Shown here in pieces: positions 42,441 through 50,357 of a stretch of 64,000 nt of DNA (position 1 is the first letter of the stretch; every line of letters begins with the position of its first letter). This DNA is from Azonexus sp. R2A61 (GTDB lineage Bacteria; Pseudomonadota; Gammaproteobacteria; Burkholderiales; Rhodocyclaceae), in contig NZ_JACBFO010000007.1 of assembly GCF_021401135.1 (NCBI RefSeq), positions 1 to 64,000 on the forward strand. Direction: 5' to 3'. A model generated the notes under the pieces. The model was not told the origin of the DNA, did no database searches, and worked only from the letters and a program-made list of their open reading frames with translations. Made by a program: the position numbers and the translations under genes.

Positions 42441-43537
42441 CGCGCGCGGTCTACCTGGCCGGCGGCGGCCTGTGCTGCACGGCCGGCAGCACGCCGGCTA
42501 CCGTGGCCGAAGCACTGGCCAACTCCTCGGGGCGGCTGGCCGCTAGCGCACTGTCGCTCGGCGAACGCCGTTTTCCTTACGCCGCGTTGCCCGGCCCACT
42601 GCCGCAGGATGCCGACGACTGGCTGCGGCGCGCCGAAGCCGCCTGCCGTCGTGCCGTCGCGCCGCTCGGTGCGCTGCCGGGCGACGTGCCGCTGTTCTTC
42701 GCCTCGTCGTCGTTCCAGATCGGTCATTTCGAGGCGCAGCCGGCGCCGCGCGATCTGCCGCCGGCCTGCGCCTCCTTCGTCGGCCGGGTTGCCGGCAGGC
42801 TGGGGCTGGATGGCGTACGCCACAGTTTTTCCAACGCCTGCATCTCCGGCCAGCAGGCGATCCAGGCGGCCGCCGCGCAGATCGCCGACGGCAGCATCGA
42901 CGACGCGCTGGTGCTCGGCTGCGAACTGTACAACCGCAGCACCGCGGCCGGCTTCGCCGGGATGGGGCTGCTGTCGCCGACCGCCTGCCGGCCTTTCGAC
43001 CGCGACCGCGACGGGCTGGTGCTCGGCGAGGCGGTGGCCGCGCTGCAGCTGAGCGCCCGGCCGGCCGGCTGGCGGCTGGCTGCGGTCGACAGCGCGCTCG
43101 ACGCCTTTTCGCCGACCGGCCCGACGCCCGACGGCAGCCGTATCGCCGCCCTGCTCGCCGCCTGCCTTGCCGAAGCCGCTCTGCCGCCGGCCGACATCGA
43201 TCTCGTCAAGCTGCACGCCGCCGGTTCGCCGACCAACGATCCGGCCGAGGCCAACGCATTGCGTACCGTGTTCGGCAATGCCATGCCGCCGCTGTGCTCG
43301 CTGAAGGGCAGTCTCGGCCATGCGCTGGGCGCCAGCGGCGTCGTCGAAACGGTGGCCCTGCTGGCCTGCCTGGATGCCGGTTTCGTGCCGCCGACCGCCG
43401 GCTTCGTCACGCCCGATCCGGAAATTTCGCTGCAACCGGCCGTCGACCGCAGCAACCGCCCGGTCCGCCGCGTTCTGCTCAACGGCATCGGCTTCGGCGG
43501 CGGACTGGCGGCCATGATCATCGAGCGCAGCGCATGA
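42437..43537 (+). CDS. Beta-ketoacyl-ACP synthase (KAS I/II type)
   Basis: 366 aa. Catalytic Cys in SNACISGQQAI, first His in KLHAAGSPTNDPAEANAL and second His in GSLGHALGASGVVE form the Cys-His-His triad of elongating synthases. It is shorter than FabF (about 410 aa), mainly at the N-terminus, which starts MTRAVYLAGGGLCCTAG. It should carry out decarboxylative elongation on the operon's carrier protein. Confidence 0.9.
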   Translation: MTRAVYLAGGGLCCTAGSTPATVAEALANSSGRLAASALSLGERRFPYAALPGPLPQDADDWLRRAEAACRRAVAPLGALPGDVPLFFASSSFQIGHFEAQPAPRDLPPACASFVGRVAGRLGLDGVRHSFSNACISGQQAIQAAAAQIADGSIDDALVLGCELYNRSTAAGFAGMGLLSPTACRPFDRDRDGLVLGEAVAALQLSARPAGWRLAAVDSALDAFSPTGPTPDGSRIAALLAACLAEAALPPADIDLVKLHAAGSPTNDPAEANALRTVFGNAMPPLCSLKGSLGHALGASGVVETVALLACLDAGFVPPTAGFVTPDPEISLQPAVDRSNRPVRRVLLNGIGFGGGLAAMIIERSA

Positions 43538-44214
43538 TCGATCTCGCTCTCTTTCACCAGACACTGGCGCCGGCCGCGCTCGGCGACGAGGTTCGTGCGC
43601 TGCTCGGCAAGCCGCTGCGCCGCGCCTCGCGGTTCGCCCAGCTGGCCGCCTGCGGCGCCTGGCGGTTGATCCCGGCGGAACGGCGCGACTGGCCGACCGC
43701 CCTGCTCTGGCAATCGACCAGCGGCCCGCGCGGCGAAACGCTGACCCTGCTCGACGAAATGGACGGCGCCGGCGAACCGATGCCCTTCGACTTCCTCGCC
43801 GCCCAGCCGGCGATAGCCGCCGCCCAGCTGCAGCCGTTGCTGCCCGGCCTGACGCACAGCCTGCATTGCCCGCTCGACCGCTGCGATGCGGCCGACTGGT
43901 CGCTGCTGCTCGGCCTTGCGGTCGACCGCCTGACGGGCGGCAAAAGCCGGCAGGTCCTGTGCGCCCATCTCGACGCCTGGGACGACCGGCTGATCGCCCA
44001 CTGGCTGCTGCTGTCGGCCGAGCCGCTTGAAAATCCCGCCTGGCGTCTCCATCTGCAGGAACAGCCGCCGGCCGCCACGCCCGGCCTGCCGGATACGCCG
44101 GACCTGCCGGCCCGGCTGGCAACTTCGACCCAAGGCCGGCTGACGCTGGCCACCGCCCAACCCGCGCCGCGGACGTTAGAATTCGTCCGTTGCCCAACCC
44201 GCATTGGAAATTGA
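43534..44214 (+). CDS. Ketosynthase-like protein without active site
   Basis: 226 aa. The segments LRRASRFAQLAACGAWRLI, DWPTALLWQSTSGPRGETLTLL and GEPMPFDFLAAQPAIAAAQL resemble the N-terminal ketoacyl-synthase-like family (the chain-length-factor type of aryl-polyene and related clusters). No catalytic Cys motif is seen, and the C-terminal half of a ketosynthase is missing. It may be a chain-length or structural partner of the preceding synthase, which it overlaps by 4 nt. The family assignment is tentative. Confidence 0.7.
   Translation: MIDLALFHQTLAPAALGDEVRALLGKPLRRASRFAQLAACGAWRLIPAERRDWPTALLWQSTSGPRGETLTLLDEMDGAGEPMPFDFLAAQPAIAAAQLQPLLPGLTHSLHCPLDRCDAADWSLLLGLAVDRLTGGKSRQVLCAHLDAWDDRLIAHWLLLSAEPLENPAWRLHLQEQPPAATPGLPDTPDLPARLATSTQGRLTLATAQPAPRTLEFVRCPTRIGN
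44177..44182 (+). promoter_or_regulatory. Putative -10 element of the CnoX-like gene
   Basis: TAGAAT inside the 3' end of the preceding gene, 34 nt before the CnoX ATG. It suggests the following gene has its own promoter although only one base separates the two coding regions. Confidence 0.3.
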
Positions 44215-44215
44215 C

Positions 44216-45073
44216 ATGTCCCAGTTCGCCTTCGACGTATCCCTCCAGGATTTTGAAGCCCAGGTTTTGCAGGCTTCGCTGCAGACGCCGGTGGTCGTCG
44301 ATTTCTGGGCACCGTGGTGCGGCCCCTGCCAGACCCTGAAGCCGATGCTGGAAAAGCTCGCCGAGGAATACAAAGGCCGCTTCCTGCTGGCCAAGGTGAA
44401 TTCCGACGAAAACCCCGAACTGGCCGGCCATTTCGGCGTGCGCAGCATTCCCTCGATCAAGGTCGTGTACCAGGGCCAGCTGGTCGACGAATTCAACGGT
44501 GCGCTGCCCGAAGGCCAGGTGCGCGCCTTCCTCGACCGCATCGCGCTGCCGGCCGGTCAGGCCGAAGCCGATCCGCGCGCCGATGCCGCCGCGCTGATTG
44601 CCGAAGGCCGTCTCGAAGATGCGCTGGCCGTACTCGTCGCCGCCACCCGCGAAGCGCCGGAAAACGAAGCGCTGCGCCTCGACGCCATCGACGTGCTGAT
44701 CCAGCTCGGCAACAACGACGAAGCGCAGCAATTGCTGGCCGGCGAATACACCCAGGAAGCCGAGCGTGCCAACGCGTTGCGCGCCCGTCTGGCGCTGGCC
44801 CAGGGCGCCGCCGACACGGCACCGCTGGAAGCGAAGCTGGCTGCCGATCCCGACGATCACGCGACGCGCCTCGAACTGGCCCGCGCCTACGCCGCGCAAA
44901 GCCGTTTCCGCGAAGCGCTCGACGCGGCGCTGGAAGTCGTCCGCCGCGACCGCTTCTTCGACGAAGGAGCCGGCCGCAAGGCGCTGCTGCAGTTCTTCGA
45001 GGCGCTGTCCGGCGAACCGTACGACGACCTGGTCCGCGAATTCCGCCGCAAGCTGTCCGCCGCGCTCAACTGA
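44216..45073 (+). CDS. cnoX: CnoX/YbbN-like thioredoxin with TPR tail
   Basis: 285 aa from ATG 44216. An N-terminal thioredoxin domain (residues about 5-110) carries a full WCGPC active site, and a C-terminal TPR-like helical region follows (about 115-285). E. coli CnoX lacks a reducing CxxC and works as a chlorine-activated holdase with GroEL. This CGPC version could also be a true oxidoreductase. It follows the biosynthetic operon by one base but is a common housekeeping gene, so the link may be chance. Confidence 0.9.
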   Translation: MSQFAFDVSLQDFEAQVLQASLQTPVVVDFWAPWCGPCQTLKPMLEKLAEEYKGRFLLAKVNSDENPELAGHFGVRSIPSIKVVYQGQLVDEFNGALPEGQVRAFLDRIALPAGQAEADPRADAAALIAEGRLEDALAVLVAATREAPENEALRLDAIDVLIQLGNNDEAQQLLAGEYTQEAERANALRARLALAQGAADTAPLEAKLAADPDDHATRLELARAYAAQSRFREALDAALEVVRRDRFFDEGAGRKALLQFFEALSGEPYDDLVREFRRKLSAALN

Positions 45074-45092
45074 TCGTCCGCCGACGTCGGCC

Positions 45093-46001
45093 GTGCAGCT
45101 GTTCTATACCGACGTCTTCGTCCTGCCGCTGCCGTCGGGCCATCGTTTTCCGATGGAAAAGTACGCCCGGCTGCGCGAAGTCCTGCTCGCCGGCGGCGAT
45201 TTCATCCCGGATGACTTCCGGCTGCCCGACGCGGCCAGCGATGCCGAACTGGCGCTTGCCCACGATCCCGACTACATCGCTCGCGTCTGCTGCGGTCAAC
45301 TCGACGAAAGCGCGCAAAAAGCCATTGGTTTTCCGTGGACCGCACAGATGGTCGAGCGCTCGCGCCGTTCGGCCGGCGCCACGCTGGCCGCCTGTCGTGC
45401 CGCACTGGCCGCGGGCGACGGCGTCGCCGCCAACCTGGCCGGCGGCACCCATCATGCCTTTGCCGACCACGGCGAAGGCTTCTGCGTGTTCAACGACGCC
45501 GCCGTCGCCGCTCGCGCGATGCTGGCCGAAGGCCGTGCCGGACGCGTGCTGATCGTCGATTGCGACGTGCATCAGGGCAACGGTACCGCCGCCATCCTGC
45601 GCGACGACGAACACTGCTTCACCTTCTCGATTCACGGTGCGCGCAACTATCCCTTCGCCAAGGAACGCAGCGACCTCGACATCGAACTGCCCGACCGCTG
45701 CGGCGACGATGCCTACCTGCTGCAGCTCGATCACGGCCTGGACACCGCTTTCGACCTGGCCCGGCCCGATCTGGTGATCTATCTGGCCGGCGCCGATCCC
45801 TACGTCGACGATCGCCTCGGCCGGCTGGCGCTGAGCATCGACGGCCTGCGCGAGCGCGACCGCCGGGTCTTCGCCCGCTGCCGCCAGCGGCGGCTGCCGG
45901 TCGCCATCGCGATGGCCGGCGGTTACGCGCGCAACATCGACGACACGGTGGCCATCCACGCCAACACGCTGCGGCTGGCCCGCGCCCTGTGGCGGGACTA
46001 G
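45093..46001 (+). CDS. Histone deacetylase family (class II-like amidohydrolase)
   Basis: 302 aa from a GTG start (MQLFYTDVFVLPLPSGHRFPM). Catalytic motifs are intact: GGTHHAFADHGEGFCVFND, DCDVHQGNGTA (Asp and His zinc ligands) and GADPYVDDRLG (second Asp). Bacterial members deacetylate small acetylated amines or proteins; this substrate is unknown. It starts 19 nt after the CnoX-like stop. Confidence 0.93.
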   Translation: MQLFYTDVFVLPLPSGHRFPMEKYARLREVLLAGGDFIPDDFRLPDAASDAELALAHDPDYIARVCCGQLDESAQKAIGFPWTAQMVERSRRSAGATLAACRAALAAGDGVAANLAGGTHHAFADHGEGFCVFNDAAVAARAMLAEGRAGRVLIVDCDVHQGNGTAAILRDDEHCFTFSIHGARNYPFAKERSDLDIELPDRCGDDAYLLQLDHGLDTAFDLARPDLVIYLAGADPYVDDRLGRLALSIDGLRERDRRVFARCRQRRLPVAIAMAGGYARNIDDTVAIHANTLRLARALWRD

Positions 46002-46010
46002 AATGCCGCG

Positions 46011-47507
46011 ATGAACCCGCCCGTCACCGCCCTTTGCCAAAGCGCCACACTGCGCCGGCTGGAAGCCCGCCATGCCGGCGAGCCGCTGATGGAACGCGCC
46101 GGCCTGGCCGCCGCCGAACTGGCCGTCCGCCTGTGCGGCGAACGCAACGATCCGCTGCTGGTGCTCGCCGGTCCCGGCAACAACGGCGGCGACGCACTGG
46201 TACTCGCCCGCCTGCTGCGCGAGCGCTTTTTCGACGTGCGCGTGGTTTTCGGCGGCGAGCCGGACCGCCTGCCGGCCGATGCCGCGCAGGCCTGCGCCCG
46301 TTTCCTGGCCGCCGGCGGCACGCTGCTCAACGACATCCCCGATATCCCGCGCTGGGCGCTGATCGTCGACGGCCTGTTCGGCATTGGCCTCAAGCACGCG
46401 CCGGCTGGCCGTCACGCCGACTGGATCGTCGCCGCCAACCGGCTGGTCGGGCGCGACGCCTGCCCGCTGCTGGCGCTCGACAATCCGTCCGGCCTCGACG
46501 CCGACACCGGCGTCGCGCTGACGCCGTGCATCGTCGCCAGCCACACGATCAGTTTCATTTCCGGCAAACCGGGGCTGTTGACCGCAGACGGCCCGGATCA
46601 CGCCGGCGAGATCCATGTCGCCACGCTGGATGTGGCACCCGACGACCGCCTGCCGGCCGATGGCCGGATCATCACGCCGGCCGCTTTCGCCGACTGGCTG
46701 AAGCCGCGCCGGCGCAACTCGCACAAGGGAAGCTTCGGCAGCGTCGGCGTGCTCGGTGGCGGCCGCGGCATGGCCGGCGCCGCCTTGCTCGCCGCCCGTG
46801 CGGCGTTGAAGCTGGGGGCCGGCCGCGTTTATCTGGGCCTGCTCGACCCGGATGCGCCGACGCTCGACCCGCTGCAGCCGGAACTGATGATCCGCCGCGC
46901 CGACCAGTTGTTCCAGGCCGACCTGCAGGCGCTGGTCTGCGGTCCCGGCCTCGGCCGCAGCGGCGACGCCGACCTGTTCGTCGACAAGGCGCTGAAGGCA
47001 CCGCTGCCGCTGGTGCTCGATGCCGACGCGCTGAACATTCTTGCGGTCGACAGCCGCCTGGAAGGCAATTTGGTCAATCGCGTCGCGCCAGCGCTGCTTA
47101 CCCCGCATCCGGCGGAAGCCGCCCGTTTGCTCGGCGTATCCACGGTCGACGTCCAGCGCGACCGGATTTCCGCCGCCAGCGAACTGGCCAGGCGTTACGC
47201 CTGCAGCGTCGCACTCAAGGGCTGCGGCACGGTGATCGCGCAGGCCGACGGGCGCTGGGCGATCAACACCACCGGCAATCCCGGCATGGCGACGGCCGGC
47301 ATGGGCGACGTGCTGAGTGGCCTGGCCGGCGCCTTGCTGGCGCAAGGCTGGCCGGCCGAGGCGGCGCTGGACTGTGCGGTGCATCTGCACGGCGCGGCGG
47401 CCGACCGCCGGGTTGCCGGCGGTAGCGGTCCGATCGGCCTGACCGCCGGCGAAATCGCCGAGGCGGCACGGACGCTGTTCAACGCCTGGATCGCCGGCGC
47501 GCGCTGA
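46011..47507 (+). CDS. nnr: Bifunctional NAD(P)HX epimerase/dehydratase
   Basis: 498 aa. The N-terminal epimerase domain (about residues 1-215) has LVLAGPGNNGGDALVLARLL and LDNPSGLDADTG. The C-terminal ADP/ATP-dependent dehydratase domain (about 225-495) has GSVGVLGGGRGMAGAALLAARAAL, TPHPAEAARLLG and NTTGNPGMATAGMGDVLSG. It repairs hydrated NAD(P)H. It follows the HDAC-type gene by 9 nt. Confidence 0.95.
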   Translation: MNPPVTALCQSATLRRLEARHAGEPLMERAGLAAAELAVRLCGERNDPLLVLAGPGNNGGDALVLARLLRERFFDVRVVFGGEPDRLPADAAQACARFLAAGGTLLNDIPDIPRWALIVDGLFGIGLKHAPAGRHADWIVAANRLVGRDACPLLALDNPSGLDADTGVALTPCIVASHTISFISGKPGLLTADGPDHAGEIHVATLDVAPDDRLPADGRIITPAAFADWLKPRRRNSHKGSFGSVGVLGGGRGMAGAALLAARAALKLGAGRVYLGLLDPDAPTLDPLQPELMIRRADQLFQADLQALVCGPGLGRSGDADLFVDKALKAPLPLVLDADALNILAVDSRLEGNLVNRVAPALLTPHPAEAARLLGVSTVDVQRDRISAASELARRYACSVALKGCGTVIAQADGRWAINTTGNPGMATAGMGDVLSGLAGALLAQGWPAEAALDCAVHLHGAAADRRVAGGSGPIGLTAGEIAEAARTLFNAWIAGAR

Positions 47508-47540
47508 AACGCCCGCTGCGGATCAATGCAGGCGGGCGTT
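47508..47540. terminator. Hairpin between convergent nnr and DUF2789 genes
   Basis: A 9-bp stem AACGCCCGC / GCGGGCGTT with a 15-nt loop overlaps the DUF2789 stop codon. There is no T run, so termination by this hairpin is uncertain. Confidence 0.4.
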
Positions 47541-47753
47541 GAGTTCCTCGACGACGGCCGCCCAGTCGGCATCCTCGATGATTTCCTGTTTCAGGAATTC
47601 GCGCTGGGCCGGGCTCCAGAAGGCCGCCCGGTAGAGCGGCTCGCCGTTGGCCAGCGGCCGGTGGGCGGCGATGAATTCATCGATGGCGCGGGGATCGGAC
47701 GGCAGACCGAGCTGGGCGAAGAGTTGCGGCAGTCCGTGCAGCGGGTTTTCCAT
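47523..47753 (-). CDS. DUF2789 family protein
   Basis: 76 aa starting MENPLHGLPQLFAQLGLPSD, with ID EFIAAHRPL and a C-terminal ADWAAVVEELNARLH helix, matching the short DUF2789 family. Function unknown. A GGAG ribosome site lies about 6 nt before the ATG at 47753. Faces nnr; convergent. Confidence 0.85.
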   Translation of the reverse strand: MENPLHGLPQLFAQLGLPSDPRAIDEFIAAHRPLANGEPLYRAAFWSPAQREFLKQEIIEDADWAAVVEELNARLH

Positions 47754-47825
47754 GGAAAGCTCCTTTCATGGTGGGAAGCGGTGCCTTGCCGTTGGGCAAG
47801 GCCGGCGCCGTCTGGTTCCCGCTTT

Positions 47826-49331
47826 TCAGGTTTTGCCGGCCACGATGCCGGGCGCGGTCTCCGGATACGGATAGAGCATGTTCAGCGCCTGGCTCTGGCC
47901 GTTGGGCTGGACGATGCGCACGTGTTCGCGGCGCAGGTCGCGGGCATGGGCGACGCCGCAGGCATGCGCGATCATGTCCACTTCCTTGTTCATGTTGCGC
48001 GTGTAGTGCGCCACCCGCTCGGCCTTGTCCTCGACGACCAGGCCGCGCTGCAGCTTGGGATCGTGCGTCGTGATGCCGGTCGGACAGGTGTTCTGGTGGC
48101 AGCGCAAGGCCTGGATGCAGCCCAGCGCGAACATGTAGCCGCGCGCCGAATTGACCAGATCGGCGCCGCAGGCCAGCGCCCAGGCGACCCGAGCCGGCGT
48201 CAGCAGCTTGCCGGAGGCGATCACCTTGATCCGCTCGCGCAGTCCGCCCTCGATCAGCGCGTCGATGACGCGCGGCAGGGCTTCGTTGATCGACAGCGCC
48301 ATGTGGTCGGCCAGCGCTTGCGGCGCCGCGCCGGAACCGCCTTCGCCGCCGTCAATGGTCAGGAAATCCGGTGCGCAGTCGAGGCCGCGCCGCCACACCG
48401 CATCGACCAGTTCGCGCATGAACTGCCAGCCGCCGATGGCTGTCTTGATGCCGACCGGCTTGCCGGTCACCTGGCGCACGTGCACGACCATGTCGAGCAA
48501 CTCGTCCATGTTGCCGGTTTCCGGATGGCGGTTCGGCGACAGCGAGTCCTGGCCCATCGGAATACCGCGAATCCGGGCGATTTCCCCGGTGATCTTGGCC
48601 GCCGGCAACACCCCGCCCTTGCCCGGCTTGGCGCCCTGCGACAGCTTGATCTCGAAGGCGCGCACCGTTTCGTGCGCGGCCAGTTCGCGCAAGCGCTCGT
48701 CGGACAGCCGGCCCTGCGCATCGCGCACGCCGTACTTGGCGGTGCCGATCTGAAAGATCACGTCGCAGCCGCCTTCCAGGTGATAGGGCGACAGTCCGCC
48801 TTCGCCGGTATCCATGTAGCAGCCGGCCAGCGCTGCGCCGCGCGACAGGGCCTGGACCGCCGGTCGCGAGATCGCGCCGAAGCTCATGCCGCTGATGTTG
48901 ATCAGCGATTTCGCGGCGAACGGCTGGGCGCACCAGCCTTCGCCGATGACGATCGGCGGCGTCGGCTGGTGATCGCCTTCGAGAACCGGAAAAGCGGCGT
49001 TGACGAAGAGCAGCGCGCCGGGCTGGGTGATGTCGTAGGTTGACCCGAAACCGAGCATGCCGCCCTCGTTCTTGGCCAGCCGGTAGACCCAGCCGCGGGT
49101 CGCCCGGTTGAAGGGCATTTCCTCGCGGTCGCCAAGGAAGAAGTATTGCCGGAAGTACTCGCCGAGATGTTCGAAGAAGAAGCGCAGGTGGCCGACGATC
49201 GGGAAGTTGCGCAGCACGCTGTGCCGCTTCTGCGTGATGTCGCGCAGGTACCAGTAGATCAGCCAGAGGCCGAGCACCAGCACGACCAGCACCCCCAGAC
49301 TGACGTGAAAAACCCCGAGCAGCTCGGACAT
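47826..49331 (-). CDS. Membrane-anchored FMN-binding glutamate synthase-family protein
   Basis: 501 aa from ATG 49331, chosen because GGAGG lies 5 nt upstream. One N-terminal transmembrane helix (FHVSLGVLVVLVLGLWLIYWYL) is followed by the glutamate-synthase FMN/Fe-S barrel: GEGGLSPYHLEGG, LSQGAKPGKGGVLPAAK, DFLTIDGGEGGSGAAP and CHQNTCPTGITTHDP. The glutaminase and other GltB parts are absent, so it is a stand-alone oxidoreductase of unknown substrate. Divergent from nadC. Confidence 0.9.
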   Translation of the reverse strand: MSELLGVFHVSLGVLVVLVLGLWLIYWYLRDITQKRHSVLRNFPIVGHLRFFFEHLGEYFRQYFFLGDREEMPFNRATRGWVYRLAKNEGGMLGFGSTYDITQPGALLFVNAAFPVLEGDHQPTPPIVIGEGWCAQPFAAKSLINISGMSFGAISRPAVQALSRGAALAGCYMDTGEGGLSPYHLEGGCDVIFQIGTAKYGVRDAQGRLSDERLRELAAHETVRAFEIKLSQGAKPGKGGVLPAAKITGEIARIRGIPMGQDSLSPNRHPETGNMDELLDMVVHVRQVTGKPVGIKTAIGGWQFMRELVDAVWRRGLDCAPDFLTIDGGEGGSGAAPQALADHMALSINEALPRVIDALIEGGLRERIKVIASGKLLTPARVAWALACGADLVNSARGYMFALGCIQALRCHQNTCPTGITTHDPKLQRGLVVEDKAERVAHYTRNMNKEVDMIAHACGVAHARDLRREHVRIVQPNGQSQALNMLYPYPETAPGIVAGKT

Positions 49332-49384
49332 CCCTTCCTCCAGACGGTACAATTCGGCGCCTAGCATGCCGACCAGAAGCCGAT

Positions 49385-50248
49385 ATGTCCATCTCGTTCG
49401 ATTACCCGCTCGCCGAAGAAATCACCCGTAACGTCGATGCCGCGCTGGCCGAGGATGTCGGCCCCGGCGACCTGACCGCCGCGCTGGTGCCCGGCGATCG
49501 TCGCGTCCGTGCCACCGTCATCTCGCGCGAAGCCGGCGTGCTGTGCGGCACGGCCTGGTTCGATGAATGCGTGCGCCGTCTCGATCCGGCGGCGACGGTG
49601 ACCTGGCAGGCGGCGGACGGCGAACGCATCGTCGCCGACCAGTTGCTGTGCACCATCGACGGCAACGGCCGGGCATTGCTGACTGCCGAGCGCAGCGCGC
49701 TGAATTTCCTGCAACTGCTGTCGGCCGTGGCCAGCAAGGCGCGCCGCTACGCCGATACCATCGCCGGCACGCGGGCGCAGGTGGTCGATACCCGCAAGAC
49801 CCTGCCCGGCCTGCGCGTCGCGCAGAAATATGCGGTACGGGCCGGTGGCGGCGGCAATCACCGCCTGGCGCTGTGGGACGCGATCCTGATCAAGGAAAAC
49901 CACATCCATGCCGCCGGCGGCATTCCCCAGGCTTTCGCGGCGGCGCAACAAGTGGCTGCCACGGCGGTCGGCCGCTGCAAGTTCATCCAGGTCGAAGTCG
50001 AAAACCTCGACGAACTGCATCAGGCGCTCGATGCCGGTGCAACGATGATCCTGCTCGACAACTTCACGCCGGCACTGCTGCGCGACGCGGTGGCACTGAA
50101 CGCCGGCCGGGCGATCCTCGAAGCCTCCGGCAACGTCAGCCTGGAAACGATCCGGAATATCGCCGAAACCGGTGTCGACCGCATCTCGGTCGGCGCGCTG
50201 ACCAAGGACGTCAAGGCGCTCGATCTGTCGATGCGTTTCGTCGGCTGA
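49385..50248 (+). CDS. nadC: Nicotinate-nucleotide pyrophosphorylase
   Basis: 287 aa. It shows the family blocks EDVGPGDLTA, AERSALNFLQLLSAVAS, VDTRKTLPGLRVAQKYAVRAGGG, AILIKENHI, EVEVENLDEL-like (QVEVENLDELHQAL), and the final SVGALTKDVKALDLSMRF. It makes nicotinate mononucleotide from quinolinate and PRPP in de novo NAD synthesis. Its place next to NAD(P)HX repair is noted but may be chance. No gene is seen in 50249-50357. Confidence 0.96.
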   Translation: MSISFDYPLAEEITRNVDAALAEDVGPGDLTAALVPGDRRVRATVISREAGVLCGTAWFDECVRRLDPAATVTWQAADGERIVADQLLCTIDGNGRALLTAERSALNFLQLLSAVASKARRYADTIAGTRAQVVDTRKTLPGLRVAQKYAVRAGGGGNHRLALWDAILIKENHIHAAGGIPQAFAAAQQVAATAVGRCKFIQVEVENLDELHQALDAGATMILLDNFTPALLRDAVALNAGRAILEASGNVSLETIRNIAETGVDRISVGALTKDVKALDLSMRFVG

Positions 50249-50357
50249 GCCGGACTGCGCGAATACCCGCATTGTGCGAGCGGTTTTTTTGCCGGAAGAT
50301 GCGCTCGCCAACGGGTGCAACAGCCCGGCCCGCCACACCAGCCCCGACTGAGCTTGC

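Noticed and set aside
36537..44214. Standard aryl-polyene gene cluster
   Set aside because: Ketoreductase, dehydratase, outer-membrane acyltransferase and MMPL transporter typical of such clusters are absent; an ABC-2 exporter and BtrH protein are present instead.
42335..44899. 854-codon minus-strand frame opposite the biosynthetic operon
   Set aside because: Arg/Gly/Ala-rich composition typical of antisense frames in GC-rich DNA.
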